The translations under genes were made by a program, and so were the position numbers. Shown piece by piece: positions 22,111 through 35,400 of a stretch of DNA of 64,000 bases. Numbering within the stretch: position 1 is the stretch's first letter; the number at the start of each line of letters is the position of its first letter. The notes beneath the pieces are model-generated. The model was given only the letters and a program-made list of their open reading frames with translations. It ran no database searches and had not been told where the DNA came from. Origin of the DNA: Basidiobolus meristosporus CBS 931.73 (taxonomy: Eukaryota; Basidiobolomycota; Basidiobolomycetes; Basidiobolales; Basidiobolaceae); the NCBI GenBank assembly GCA_002104905.1, contig MCFE01000349.1:25113-89112 (forward strand), given 5' to 3'.

Positions 22111-23687
22111 CTACGCACCATCATCGGATGCCCTTTGGGTGACCTCATCTAAATCACTATACATGCCAGTGGTTGTCTCGCAACACATCTTCTCGTCACA
22201 CTCCGAGGCGCATCGAAGTAAACAGATCGTCCCAGCCGTATCCTAGAAAGACAACCCACGTTAAACTTCGATGAACGTAAATGTACCAAGAAACTGTCTA
22301 GTTACTTTCTCGGTATCTATAGCCAGACGCTCTTGTGGGAATTCCGGTTGAATGGTGACCGAATGGATCCCATAGGAGTGCAACAAACTCCTCACCTCCA
22401 TGGCAACTTCCATGTAATCCGAGGAATTCGCAACATGGATATGTACCGAGGCTATGGTCTTGTTATCTGAAAGTTGCCAGATATGAAATTCGTGAAGGGA
22501 GACGACATGGGATATCTAAAGTACACTCGAATTCAGTATGGAGGCATAATTCGACGGCTGAGACGCGGCTACCTGGAGGATTTTTCTACGAAGTTCATCC
22601 ACCGGAATGGACCGAGGTGTTCCCTGGAGTAGAATGTAAACAGTCGACTTGACTGAAGGACAAGAGGTGAGTCGGCGCAGACACTCAACACAAAAGCATA
22701 TCATAGTTACCCAAAGGAATGCTGAAGTATAGGATTAGCCCAGTGATCAACAGGCTGCGAGATTGATTAGAATATGTTTCATGGGAGAGTTTGGTTGGTG
22801 CCTACCTGATAATGGGGTCAAACACAAATCTCTCAGGGAACGTGGTTAACCAGATGATCAGTGAGCTAACGATGACGGCAATACTTCCGAGGGCATCGCC
22901 AAGAACATGCAGAAAGACGCCATGCATGTTCAACCGGTCCCGATTCTGTTTAGGTTGACTGTCTATTTTGGATGTGACATCATTTGATATTTCAATTCCC
23001 AGAGCATCGGTCAATCCCTCCGCCATTCGAGGCTCAAGAACAGAATCAGCGTTTTCAATATTCCGTGGCGAAGGCTCGTCATGCGAATGGCCAATGTGGG
23101 AATGCTCTATGTACTCCGTTAAGACCGGTTTTATCCAAATCACAGCCAAACGTGCTTACCATGAAATAGGAAGAGCCCGACTAGGTTCACCAGTAACCCC
23201 AAGCCCCCCACAATTAGCACCCAAAGGGGATTCTTGATTTCTTGAGGGGGAACAAGTATGTGTAAGCCTCCATTCTTGGCACTACAGCCTAAACCGCTCT
23301 TACCTCGAGGTTCAAAAAAGCGCTGGATGGCTTCGATAAATATTGAAAGACAGAGGGCTATTAAAAACACCCCGTTGATCAATGCACCGATCACTTCTGC
23401 CCTTTGCCAACCGTAGGTGTAATGGGACTGGTAGGTTTTCTTCTTGGCAAGCTAGCAGGAGAAATCAGGGTTAAGCTGGTTCCTATAGCAGCTGAGTCAC
23501 ACGAATGGGACCAAACCTTCATGGCGTACAGGGCGACAATGATACTCAACAGATCACTTAGCATATGGAAGGAGTCAGCGACTAGTGCAATCGAACCCAC
23601 CACATAACCGACGACTAATTCGGTTACAAACAAAAGAGTTGTTAGGCCCAAAAGAATCAGAAGCCTCGTGGTTCGCTTCAAGGCCAT
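22111..23687 (-). CDS. Cation diffusion facilitator (zinc-type, Zrc1/Cot1/ZnT-like)
   Basis: Eight exons join in phase: 23517-23687, 23304-23451, 23160-23240, 22806-23106, 22711-22754, 22573-22652, 22306-22515 and 22111-22242, giving 388 residues. The first exon holds two membrane segments with HMLSD, the zinc-binding HxxxD of helix 2. YTYGWQRAEVIGALINGVF marks helix 3. A short His loop (HSHIGHSHDE) precedes HGVFLHVLGDALGS, the second HxxxD. The cytosolic C-terminal domain has SLHEFHIWQLS and ASVHIHV, and a Cys-rich tail (CASECDEKMCC). CDF proteins exchange Zn2+ for H+ into vacuole or ER. The His loop is shorter than in yeast Zrc1. The gene is divergent from the Rab5-like gene, sharing a 470-bp promoter region. 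Confidence 0.93.
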
Positions 23688-24159
23688 AATGTGGTAAAAG
23701 AATTTCCAAGCGGGAAAGGGGCCATCAGCCTTTTAAATACCGTTCGACAGAAGCAGCTTGTATGCACTAAACCCTAACTCCTCCAAAAGCAATTCAAATC
23801 CCACGAATACTCATTCACAACCGCCTATCAAGAGAAAAGCAGGGATCTTCGTTGACTACATGCTTATGCAATCCCGAATTAACACAAACGATCTACCCAC
23901 CACTTGGCCAATAAAATGAGCTCACCTGTGCTTACGGGGCTCGCAAAAATACCAAATAGGTAGCGTCGGGGTTGTTTCACTGGACCAGTCTTCGAGTCCT
24001 TTGAAACTTCGTCAACGTTGCCATGGTTTTAGATATCCATCTGGTCGCTTGCCCAGCTTCATCGGAGATTTCTTAAATCCCTAATCGACATGCAGCCACA
24101 AAACCATATAACCCTGCCAACCCTTCGTCCCTTTTGTTTATTTTGCCTTCATCTATACA

Positions 24160-25085
24160 ATGACAACAACCAAGCCTACCCAAGTCAAACTGGTTCTTCT
24201 GGGTAATTCTACACCTTTCTGCGTACTGCTCATACGGCTTACCTTGATATACGTGTGGTAGGGGAAGCAGCGGTTGGAAAATCCAGCCTGGTTCTTCGTT
24301 TTATCAACAACGACTTTCAAGAGAACAAAGGACCTACGATCGGTGGTAAATAAGTCCCTTCATTTATGACCATATGTCTTCAGTAACACTGAAATGTACA
24401 TGGCACAGCGGCATTTCTGACTCAAAAATACCACCTCGATGACAGAGTGATCAAATTTGAGATATGGGACACGGCAGGCCAGGAACGCTTTCATTCTCTA
24501 GCTCCAATGTATTATCGCAATGCCCAAGCTGCAGTCGTACTCTATGACATCACCAAAGCAGTGAGTTCCTCAATTATAAGTAACTCTCCAAATAGCATCA
24601 TTCACTGTTCTTCTGAACCTCTAGACCTCTTTGGAAAATGCCAAATCCTGGATAAAGGAGCTTCAAAGACAAGCAAGTCCCAATATAGTGGTCGCTCTGG
24701 TTGGCAATAAGATCGACCTGATAGTAGCAGCTGAAGAAGCGGACGAGACGTGCATGATCCGGGGGATATCCACCGAAGAGGTGGAGACATACGCTAGCGA
24801 GAATGGGTTGATTTATTGCGAAACCAGTGCGAAGAACGGGCAAGGTATTAATGAGCTATTCGCTAAGATTGGTAGGTCAGCCTTCGCACCAACTTGTCCT
24901 TTTGGCAAAAAAAGTAACCTGTTCTCGGCTCAAAAGCCAAGGAGATTCCCTTGGAACAAAAGCCAGCTTTCTCTCAAACACATCCTCGCACGCTTGAAAT
25001 TGAGCGGACCCGAATTGATCTTACCGACGGAAATCAAGACAATGGGAACGTCAACACGATGCTCGCCTCCGGCTGTGCTTGCTAA
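24160..25085 (+). CDS. Rab5/Ypt5-family small GTPase
   Basis: Five exons in phase: 24160-24202, 24262-24345, 24409-24560, 24625-24871, 24937-25085; 224 residues. All G-boxes are present: P-loop GEAAVGKSS, effector PTIGAAFLTQ, WDTAGQE, NKID and ETSAK. The sequence AAFLTQK and [13 protein letters not shown] is characteristic of Rab5 rather than other Rabs. Rab5/Ypt51-53 proteins control fusion of endocytic vesicles with early endosomes. The C-terminus ends in C-A-C, a CXC-type double geranylgeranylation signal, which confirms the last exon. An Ala sits at the position after the P-loop GE, as in Rab5. Confidence 0.95.
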
Positions 25086-25528
25086 GCGAAATCTATGGAA
25101 GGCCCTGTCTACAAACTCCAGTAACTGTAAATAAAGTATAGGCCGATTCCAGTATGCCATATGTATCTTATCAAAAATCTTTTAGCTTGTGAATAATCAA
25201 GGAACTAGAGGATTAGGATGATATCTTTGAAATAGGGAATCAAACAAATATACATCATTCGGATTGGTCTCGTTTGTATAAACATCAGCACCTCGTCCAT
25301 CCGCCATGATTGGCTAGCCGCCAACTAATATGGAAACACCAAACATTAACCAGAGAATGGCGTTCTTGGTGGGAAGAGTAGTGCCCAAATATAAAGTGGC
25401 GTGTGCGGTTCTCGTTTCGACTTTGGTGACCCCTTCAATTTAGTTTTGTTGATAAGTGAACTGTTCAATATCTTGCATCACTTTGTATTTACTCAGATCC
25501 ACTATTAATTGTCTTATTTTTTCCGAGA

Positions 25529-26324
25529 ATGTCTAGTTGCTTCGGTTCAAAGATTGCTCAGCGCAAGTTACTCATCCTCGGTGACGGTGCCTGCGGGAAA
25601 ACCTCCCTTTTGAACGTATTTACACGTGGTTACTTTCCAGAGGTATTTGATGAAACCGTATCAGAGCCCAGGGTTCCCTGCAAACTAAACCCACGCTTCT
25701 TCGGCTAGACTTACGAGCCCACGGTATTCGAGAACTATGTGCACGAGATCAGTATAGACCGAAAGACCGTGGAATTCTCGCTTTGGGATACTGCCGGTAG
25801 GTAGTTCAGGGGAAGCAACGCTGCCTGGACCTGTATTGACTCATTTGCTTTTATCAAGGTCAAGAGGATTTCGATCGACTCCGCACACTGTCGTACTCTG
25901 ATACACACGTAATCCTCTTGTGCTTCTCCGTTGAAAGCAGGGACTCCTTGGAAAACATTGAGGCCAAGTGGCTTGACGAGATCCTTGAATACGCCCCCGG
26001 GGTTAAGATTGTGCTGGTAGCACTAAAATGCGATCTGAGAAAAGATGAAAAAACCTTGTATAACCTTGCTGAAGTAAAGGACGCCCCGATATCCTACGAC
26101 GAGGTTAGTTTTTCTTAGCATTACCCAGTGCTCTTGGGCGTTTACCGATCCAAATGTCGAAGGGGCTCGCTCTTGCCAGAAGAATCCAGGCTGTCCGATA
26201 CTCCGAATGCTCTGCTAAATGCAACCGCGGAGTCAAAGAGGTTTTTGAGCAAGCTGCTCGTATAGCACTCAATGCTAAAGTGAATGGAGAGAATAGATCG
26301 GGCAGCTCGTGCCTGATATTGTAA
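25529..26324 (+). CDS. Rho-family GTPase, Rho3-like
   Basis: Four exons in phase: 25529-25642, 25709-25796, 25859-26103, 26163-26324; 202 residues. P-loop [11 protein letters not shown], effector region [26 protein letters not shown], a CDL nucleotide motif and ECSAK are all present, as is the Rho insert region. The segment VFTRGYFPE and the ENYVHEI stretch resemble fungal Rho3, which directs polarised exocytosis and actin organisation. The end is CLIL, a CAAX box predicted to be geranylgeranylated. The P-loop Gly (G12 equivalent) and catalytic Gln are intact. The ATG context and the short N-terminal MSSCFGS fit the Rho3 family, where an N-terminal Cys may be palmitoylated (inference). Confidence 0.92.
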
Positions 26325-26630
26325 CCCTACCGATACATCTGTTTATACCTGCATCCTGTTCAAATACAATAAATAATGATTAGCCACAGAGTAAAGCGAG
26401 GAATTGCACTCGGAGAAGTGACACCGTATGGACATTCTATTTATTCAAGTTAGAGTTACAAGAGTCACAAAGCTATTAATCCAATGAGGCAAAAATGTCG
26501 ACGTGCAATTAAGTTAGACGGTTAATGAGGTGAAACATTCGAGTTACGTTAGGGGTATTAGATGTGTTAATCCATGATGAACATAAAATACATTATTGAT
26601 ACAATTTTTACAGAATATGATGAGTAATAT

Positions 26631-27556
26631 TTACTGACAGACAAGCTTGACTTGGCTATCAATGGATCCGTTCAGTAGAGAATAGAAGGGACTCCGGTGT
26701 GCGGGGAAATCTATATCTGGATAGAAGGCACGGAGCCATGCATCCTGGTCGAAATCAAGATCACCACCCAGCTCGCTGACAAGGCTTTCTTTCCCAACCA
26801 TCTCGAATAGCTGTTCCTGGTAATCACCACTCAGGAGTTTTACTCGTTTGACCAGCTTGGACTTCATGAAGTTGCTAGACAAAGCCCAGAAGAATCTTAA
26901 CCATGGGGGCGGGTTTATCAGAAACACTGATCCAAGCTTGACTGGGACTTTGTTTTGGATACTTTCGAACATTAACTCGACTAAGCCTTTGTTTCCACTG
27001 GACTGAAGTGACACGTTAGGGCCTGCTAGGGAGCAATGAAATATGTTGGGTACGAACCATGGAATTTTCGAAAATGCTGACTAAGCATATGCCTTGTTCC
27101 TGGTATATAGACAGCTCCATCATATTCTCGAGAAAGTACCAAATGGTTTTCAGAATCTCTGGTTGCTCTAAATGGTTTTCCAGTATCCGGTCGAAAAACA
27201 CGATAACCATTTGCCGGCTTTCCATGTCAGTTGTGCCCGGGATGGATATGAATTTCGAGAGAAGAGGATTTCTTATGTCTTGTGCAGTTAACCTTGGAGG
27301 CGGGTAAGTATGAGAGCAACACGAAATGCGAGTGTAAGCATATATACCTAGTAGTTCCTATCTTTTCGGACCTGAACTGCCAGTAGTTTTGCAGCATTTT
27401 CATGGCCGATTTTACATGGTCGTTTTTATAGCGAAGAAAGGATGTGAGGAAGCTATCTAGGTTGTGCGAAGACTCACAGAAGCTGTGAATCTCTTGAGAA
27501 AAGGGTTTCGTATCCAGTAGTTCTTTAAAGTGGTCTAGTGCAGAGGGTTCAATCAT
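26631..27556 (-). CDS. CRAL-TRIO (Sec14-like) lipid-transfer protein
   Basis: Three exons in phase: 27348-27556, 27054-27292, 26631-27022; about 279 residues from the ATG at 27556. An alternative start at about 27667 through a GTGAGC-donor intron would add some 38 residues. The N-terminal CRAL-TRIO helical part has LDSFLTSFLRYKNDHVKSA. The lipid-binding domain follows (MVIVFFDRIL; then SVFLINPPPWLRFFWALS and VKLLSGDYQEQLFEMV), ending in VSELGGDLDFD, the usual LPxxxGG position. Such proteins bind and transfer phosphatidylinositol, sterols or similar lipids between membranes. It is a small single-domain form. Confidence 0.85.
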
Positions 27557-29304
27557 GTTGAAGAATAACAGGCCTATGGAGGCGGACGGGTGGGTGCTAT
27601 TTAAGAATGTCTGGAAACAGGAAAAAAAGGATGTGGAACACAACGGTGGTACCCGTCATGCTCACCATATAAGATAAAGTAATTTGCTCAACCCTGGTCT
27701 TAATACAAACAAAGAGGAAAATTTCAGACATTCGTCACTCTTAATTAATTAATTATTCCATCACCGCTCCTTGGCCGATTCAAACTCAGGCACTGGTCAA
27801 CGTGCGCAGGAAACAGAAAAGCAGGTCTAGAACGAATCATTTACACTATTGACCGGCAACCATTTTCATTGGTTTTAGCCGTGCCTGTATTGGACTAATA
27901 GCTTGAAAGGTAACCATTGTATATCCAAGAATAAGTTTGGGTCTATTGATACACAAAGCGGCTGAAGCACTGATTTTTCAATAACTGATACAGCAAACAG
28001 AGCCTCCCCAGATTTATATAATTGATTGAGTAGTAGATGAGCATCAGTAATGATGTAGCGTGAGATTCAGATTAATAATGATGGGTTGTAAGATTACTGT
28101 CTGCGGATTAGATGCTCTTGGCGACAACTGTTGTTTGACGTGCAATCGGCACGCTGGGCACCTTTTGGCATATATGGGCGGTACCTGGAGAAAGGCAAGC
28201 ATGTATTGTAAGCAAGGGCAACTTCAACAAACTGGACAGCTTGTGCAATGTGTTAGTAGGGAAACGTGGAGAATTGTTAAGTCACAGTTAGGAGTGACAT
28301 CATACTAGCAGGAAATCAAAACAGTGATGACAAGTCACACATTTTGATGCGTGAAACAACAGGTCAGAGATTTACGCCCGTTCCCATATTCATACTACGT
28401 CTCATATTAATACCATATCACATGGTAATTACAAATCACCTCAGGCGCTGGAAAGCTCACCCATCCACTGCTAATCGATGGGCCATGCTCATCCACTGCT
28501 AATCAATAGGCCATGCTCATCCACTGCTAATCAATAGGCCATGCTCATCCTCAACTAATCAAAACCCTCAAGGGCCTTTCTTACACATGTCTCAACGGCA
28601 GGTTCCGAGGTGCCATTCATCGATCATTCAATCGAATTAATCGATCTCACAGCCCTTGAATTGTCATCCGGATTTCCAGTAACTCCGCAGTATGGAAAAT
28701 TCTTCGGTGACTTGGTTATGCCTGTAAGACTAGCCGTATTCTAAAAAATTTGCCCAAATCATTACATACATTATCGCCAACTGCCAACGAATCTACGGAA
28801 TTGAGAATCCTTTTTTGGTGGACGACCATTCTATTGGACTCCGGTCAATCTGCTCGTGGGCAGTAACATGTGAATATACTGTGGTGGAATGGCAACCTCT
28901 CTGGAAGCCGATATGTTCTCTGAATATACCTCAGCGTATAGGCATGCTACTGTGGATTTGAGTGGATATGGATGATACGTTAGTACCGGGTGTGTAAGAA
29001 TGCTGCTTTGGAATTGAATGATGGCTCCATTAAGTAATGGAACATTCGTCACCCAGCGATCAAGCATCCTCGGGTTAATTGATTATGTAGTTTCCGAAGA
29101 ATAGCAATCTGCTGGTTATGGTTCGTGGTAGGTTTCCTAATTTATACACACTGTATAAGGTGATAACGGGATAACCCAAAAATTTTCTTAAAGGAGTTAT
29201 GAGTTCATATATAACCACCGTCTCGTCGATACATCCAATACATCGCCCCTTGATCTTGACTGTATATACAAATATTATTATTTCTCCATACACTTAATAT
29301 TGCG
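27557..29304. other. Intergenic region
   Basis: About 1.7 kb between the CRAL-TRIO and DDHD genes, which are divergent. It contains the 28-bp tandem repeat at 28463-28546 and otherwise short chance frames only. Confidence 0.5.
28463..28546. repeat. 28-bp tandem repeat, three copies
   Basis: Units ATCCACTGCTAATCRATRGG followed by CCATGCTC at 28463, 28491 and 28519, plus a partial fourth copy. The first differs by two bases. No coding potential. Confidence 0.9.
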
Positions 29305-30732
29305 ATGATTGCTCAGGTTAGCCCTACAAATGGTACCGGTTCTTCACATGTACTCTGACTTCTCTTCAAGTTACTTACTCCATTGTCGTTTATCAGAGAC
29401 GCATGTAATGTTTGTCGTCCATGGCATAGGCCCCACCTATGAGGGGGAGCACACTTTCACCGAAAATGGTACGTATTCTTTGACTGGGGAAGACCGATAG
29501 GCTCGCTTACTAAGCTTCGTTTTTAGTGACCGGATTTCGAAAGGCCTTCAGAAAAGTCTCCAAGCATGAACGTAGTCTACGTGATGTGAATGTAGAGCTG
29601 ATTCCTATTGGTATGTGCTTAACTATCGGGAATACTTTTAGCCTGTTTTCTAAGCAATCTTCCTGTAGAATGGCATACGTCTCTGCACAAGCTTGTCAAC
29701 AACAATATGGACAACATTACTCCGAAGTATTGTCCACCGAACGTGAAAAACCTTCAGCATGAATACCTAGCTGATATCCTATATTATTTCACTCAAGATC
29801 GCGGCCAGCATATAGTGGACACTGTTGCTAACTCGATGAACGAAGAATACGACAGATACATGAAAGAACACCCAGATTACAATGGAAAATTCTCCCTTAT
29901 CGGATACAGTTTGGGCGGGATCTGTTGTTATGATATCCTCTGTGGTCAAGAGGACGCAGCCAATGCCAAAGGACGAGCCAAATTCAATATCCATGTGCCT
30001 AAATTGAAATTCAAGCCGTCGTTTTTCTTCTCCATGGGTAGCCCAATTGCTGCTGTCATGGTGATGAGAAATCAAACATTCGACCAATACAAGGTCCCTG
30101 ACTACTGCATTCACCACAACATCTTCCATCCATACGACCCTTTTGCCTATCGAATGGAGCCGATGATCGATGAAAAGTACAGGGAACTGACGCCCAACGT
30201 TTTGCCTATATTCTCAAGCCCAAGGTTTAATCTGAACAATCGCTTAAGTTTCGGCTCTTTTCTCCCGCCCAAAGTCAAGTCACCCTCCCTCCCTGTTCCG
30301 CACATCAGTATTGCCGCCACTTTCGCCTCTCTTTTGTCCAGAGTTGGCAGTCAAAATAAGGATTTTGATGACCATATCTCAAGCACTCAGATGGCCCATG
30401 TGGAGGAGCAAGTGAACAATGACTCTTCAACTGACGAGGAGATCATCGCGGATATTCCGCGTAGTGCATCGCCTGAATCCTTCGAGAGCACAGACACCCC
30501 TGAGCATATCATCCACAGTGAAGAGCCATATCTTCCTCCGCTCAAATACCGTATCGATTACTCACTCCACGAGAGAATTCGGATCGACAATGTGGCACAG
30601 CGGTATATGCTCACCCTCAAGGCACACTTCAGCTACTGGGAACACCGCGATGTTGCTCGCCATATCCTGGAAACTGTACACCAGGGCTTTGATGCCGAGC
30701 TCTCTCTTCCAGTGAATCAATCCGTTTGCTGA
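29305..30732 (+). CDS. DDHD-domain phospholipase A1
   Basis: Four exons in phase: 29305-29316, 29399-29468, 29527-29610, 29669-30732; 409 residues. The protein starts almost at the catalytic core: HVMFVVHGIGP is the conserved opening of PA-PLA1 enzymes, and GYSLGG (GxSxG) supplies the nucleophilic Ser. The C-terminal DDHD domain has SMGSPIAAVM, NIFHPYDPFAYRMEP, a IDYSL block and AHFSYWEHRDVA, so the Asp and His residues that name the domain are visible. The family hydrolyses phosphatidic acid or phosphatidylinositol at sn-1 (yeast Ddl1, mammalian DDHD1/2). The yeast and mammalian proteins have long N-terminal regions; this one lacks them, or upstream exons were not recognised. Confidence 0.9.
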
Positions 30733-32466
30733 TATCACCTGACCTATATATGTCCTTTATTTCGCTACCTAACCTAACAATTACATTCATATGTGTATAA
30801 TATATACGCTCTGTTAACGCATTAGAGTTTCGAGCAATGTACAGAAAATAAATCCCAATTTTCACATGATTATCGGATTAATATTATATTATTATACTTT
30901 TGGTAATTGTGGGCAAGTAATACGGAACCTGTCCCTTCATACGTGATAATATTTGCCTAGAGTCAAACACATACACTAAACCATTCTCTTTCGATTCAGA
31001 AGCGAGGTACTTGAGCCAACAAGGAGGAGGCTTAGGAATAGTAAGCAAAAGCACCTTGCGTATGAGCTTGTTCCTCTCCATTTGAGCGAGGAATCGGTGG
31101 TGTCGATACTTCTTGTCCCTGAGAGATTTTGTACCGAATCTTCCTTAGTCTTAAATAATGCAAAGATAGTGGGTACAAGGCTACTAAAGATATAGAGTTG
31201 TTCTCTCGAATTTTTCTCTGCCTATAATTTCATGAAAGTGTTGGCGTCCGAAGAGCAGCAAATACTTTAGTATTGAGTCCTACACGGCATATCAATGATA
31301 CAACTCTGGTGCGCTTCCAGCGAAAACTTGTCCAACCGAGCTGGGGAGATTTTTCAACGTAGCCGAGGCAAGATACTTCGTAATCAGCTAACCAAATACT
31401 TTGTGGCCTCAGTAATGTACGAGTTATACACCCCACTACAAGGTCCTCAGCCCTTGGGAAAGCGAGGCAGTTGGTCTAGACCGACTTCTCGTTTGATGAT
31501 AACATGTCAAACGGTCCCTTGAAACATGAAGAATGTCGGTGCTTTTTGTTATGGCATTTGAGTGTTCTATTTTAACGCAACGGCCTAGGCTTGTAGATAC
31601 CATAAACATGTTGTTTTTTCTCAAGTCACGAGGTTAGAACAGAGGCATATCTATGACCTCCTGGCTATCTTAAATATAAATACTTGTTGGAATCCTCCGA
31701 AGGAATTAACACTCGACCCAAAACTGACATGTATGTTTTATACCACTTGTATAATCGATACTCAAGGTGGCGAATTGTTGCAATTCTAGGCCGTCGGCCA
31801 TCGTCATATCCAAACACTCTATCCAAAGCTCCTTCTTTGCTGAATAGAGTCCGTAGTGGCAAACCCAATCAACAGTCAATACTGTTGAGCTCATATTTCG
31901 TTCTTTTTAGATTCATGCGGGTCAGAAGCAGTAAATAACCATATTACGTAAGACCATAGAGCAGCCAGAAACCGCTTTCTGCAGGCTGGCATTCACTCTT
32001 GAATTGAGAAGCCTTCGCCTTGTAAGTTGGTGCCAACATAAAACTCGTCTCAGACCTTTCCCCAAGTTGGATAGAACTGGTGCCTATTGGAAGCAATGCC
32101 ATGATTAAGTTGGACTGTACTCTTTCCATAACAGATATCAAGGAGATGTTGAATTCTGCGCTCAAAAAAATCCGCTCTGGGATAAATGAGTCATTGGCCG
32201 TGAAAATGGCCCATTTATGCTTATCATGTGACCCACCCATTTATTTACCCTTAGTAAACACAGTTACTTTTGGGCCACCAACTACCAGATCAACAACGAT
32301 AGCGTGGGTCATGTGATTTGGGATTCTTTTCAAATAAAAATTGGGTCGTTTACAAGTTGGACATTCCCGTGCCAATTCCACTGACGATTTTCTCTTTTCA
32401 GTGGCAGGATATACTGTTCACTTTCAATCATTACTTCATACTCGGATTTTCTCGTAAGCTTCAGAC
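30733..32466. other. Intergenic region
   Basis: About 1.7 kb with no frame over 100 codons, no repeat and no recognisable domain. The last part before 32467 should carry the RXT3-like promoter. Confidence 0.5.
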
Positions 32467-35400
32467 ATGGAGAATATCCCTCAGAAGCACCGATCCCAAT
32501 CCGTTGAATCGGGTTCGGCCGATCTACCTTCACCCTCAGTAACACATAGAGCACAGCAAATAGTCCACACACCTAATTCGTTTTCTCCTAGTACTGATCG
32601 TACGGAATCTGATTCTCACCCTAATAAAAGAAAAGCCTCCGCCTCATCGGATGGACATCTTCGGTCACCTTCCATTCCAATGAGCGATCCTCACGACCAC
32701 AAACGACTAAAAGGTTTAGAAAATACCTCGCCAATACGTAGCAAATCGCCTGGCTCTGTTAATTCAGGCACTTCAAGTGTAGCTCAAAGTCAAAATTCGC
32801 GGTCAGCCCAAGTGGCAGAGAACCCGGAAGCTCAAGTTCCACGCGATCTTACGCGAGTTTCTTCAGAAGGCGCGTCCTTACCCCGAATCAACTCGGAGTA
32901 CAGCGAAACTGCTGAGCCCGTTACTTCTTCGGAACAAGCACAAGGTAAATCTAGAAGCAATGGCACAAAAGGGCCATTCATTTTTCTCTTACTAAGCTGG
33001 ACGGTTTCTATTTTTCCCCTTTTGTCGCTTGTTTAGGACAAAGAGGGATATTAGATTACGGCCCTGGTTTAAGGAATAGCCCACAGCCTTCTCTCTCGCT
33101 GCCTTCTATTCGCCTTCCTTCAATGTCTAGTAGTTTCCCGTCGCTGCATTCAGGAAATACTTCCCCTCCTTTGCAGGCTTCCGGGGCTTATCCATATTCA
33201 GCAAATAGTGTATCTCCCTCCGGTTCGGCAGGTGGTCCAATACTTGCTTCTACTTATGAAGGACGTAGGTCCTCTTCCCCAAAGCCTTCTTTCCCGCCGA
33301 TCAGAAACATGGCCCCCTACTCCAGGGAAGTGCCCATCCTACCACCTATATCTGCCTCGAACTTGGATTCAGGTAATGCTATCTTTGCATCAAAACCTAT
33401 GTCCGTTTCGTCTATTCTAAGTTCCGGCAACGTACCTGAAGAGTCACAGGTGTTAGGTGGATCTAAAGAATACGAGGAAAGAAAACTGGTCGACTATCAT
33501 CAGCCCTTGGTGCAGTTCTCCTCTTCTATGAAGGCCGAAGAGCAAGGATCAAATGCCTTAGCGCAAATGCATCCTAATGCAGGACATGGTACACAAATGC
33601 AGCCGTCTGAATCGCAATTACGAGCTGGTGACACTGGAAGCATGGAGACAAATATCCCTCAGACTAAATACCCTGAAGCTGAGACGGCTAGCGAAGAGGA
33701 GGAGGAGATTATGGAAACTGGTGGCGTTGTCAATCGAGACCAGTCTGTGGTATCATCCCGTGGGGAAACCCCGTTGAGCTTTGCGGAGCCACCGGAGGAA
33801 GCCTCTCGCCAAAAAGTCAGTAAGAGAGCGATGGATTCTGAAAATGGATTTGGGAGCACACCACAGTTGATCATCAGAAACAATAAGCTTTATGATGTGA
33901 TGAAATCCGAAGATTTCCATCTAGGTAAGCCGGCGACGATCTAGCAACCTCTGTCTAGAAGACGATCTAACGCCGGGCATTTGTTTCTAGGATACACCGT
34001 TTATTCGCCGTTTACCACTCTGCCTATATTGGAGGGGAAAGAGAATGGGTTGCTGGAGGTTAGGGTTCCTGGAATTTATCTCAGCTTTGGCAATTCGAAA
34101 GTCCGAAAGCAGGCCATTTGGGGGACAGATGTGTATACAGATGACTCGGATGTTGTTGCAGGTAATAGGTTTGAGCAGGCGTCCTTCCTAAGCTATAATT
34201 AACCGAGTATCTGTATGTGAAATAGCTTTAATTCACTCCGGATTTTATACTCCACCCATGCCGAACCTAGTCAATGGAGACCTCAAACTGGCAATGAAGA
34301 ATATTGAATCTCTTCCGCATGCCAATCACGATCTGAGTGTGACTATACGGGTAATGCCCAAGCTCATCAAGTACGCATCGACAGTTCGTTATCGTATCAA
34401 AAGTCGTGAATGGGGTGACCATGATGGTGTAAGCTTCAAAATAGAGTCGGTTAAAGTTCTCAAAGTAAGTTGATCCCTGAAGCAAAGCCTTCGAAGTATG
34501 GCTACTAACGGTTGGTCAAGTTTGGAGAGGCACTTAGGAAGGGACGCAAACAAAGAAAAGAATTCATCCGGGCGAACGAACTGACGCGCCAGCGCGTTAT
34601 GAACTGTGTCATGGTAATTGAATAACATGGAATACCGAGCATTTGCGAGCTGCGCTAACCAACTATTTAGACAAACAACCCACACGTCATTTATACTGGA
34701 CTTTACGAGACCTCAGTCACCATTGTTTTCAACCGTAACAATGCCCCATGGTACATCTATTCACTGTTGTTTATCCTGTAACGATATCATCGATCCACTA
34801 ATGCAAAATTGTATCCAGCTACAAGTACCGCCCCAATCTCATACTGGCTCTTAAACAAGAAGATGCGGAGGAGGCCCCCGTATGGAATTTTAATCGATTT
34901 GGACAGGACACATTGTGCCTTGAGAATAATGAGCATAGGTTCGTCAACACTCTTGTTTTGTGATATGCGAACTTGCCTCTAATGGACTGTCGATTGCAAC
35001 AGCTATCACCTCACCAGAGCCCCTAAATCAGAGTCCACTGAAGATGAATCCCCCGAGCATTATCGACTAACGATCCACGCACTCAATGCTATTGATACCA
35101 ATAGTGATGGGGACTTTGTTGATTTGCTGTGGAATGACATTGCTTGGGTTGACCAGGGCATGTTGATCACCTCCAAGTGTGAGCCTCATCAAATTGAATT
35201 GCTGCGGGGGCAAGCTATACCAGAAGGTGTTTTGATTCCAGTTCAGTTTATGTATTGGATCACTCCTGAAATCATTGATCGCGTCAAAGCTGCCCGTCTT
35301 GAGAAAGAATTGGCCCAAAAGGCTACCACGCCTATTGCACAAGTTTCTGAAGACCCCGCACCCCCGGTGGTCGAGCCGGAAGCTGAAATCAAGGCTCCCT

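Noticed and set aside
24160-26324. Functional cluster of Rab5 and Rho3 GTPases
   Set aside because: Adjacency of two small GTPase genes on one strand, each with its own promoter gap; nothing shows joint function.
28463-28546. CRISPR-like array
   Set aside because: The units are directly adjacent with no unique spacers; it is a simple tandem repeat in a eukaryotic intergenic region.
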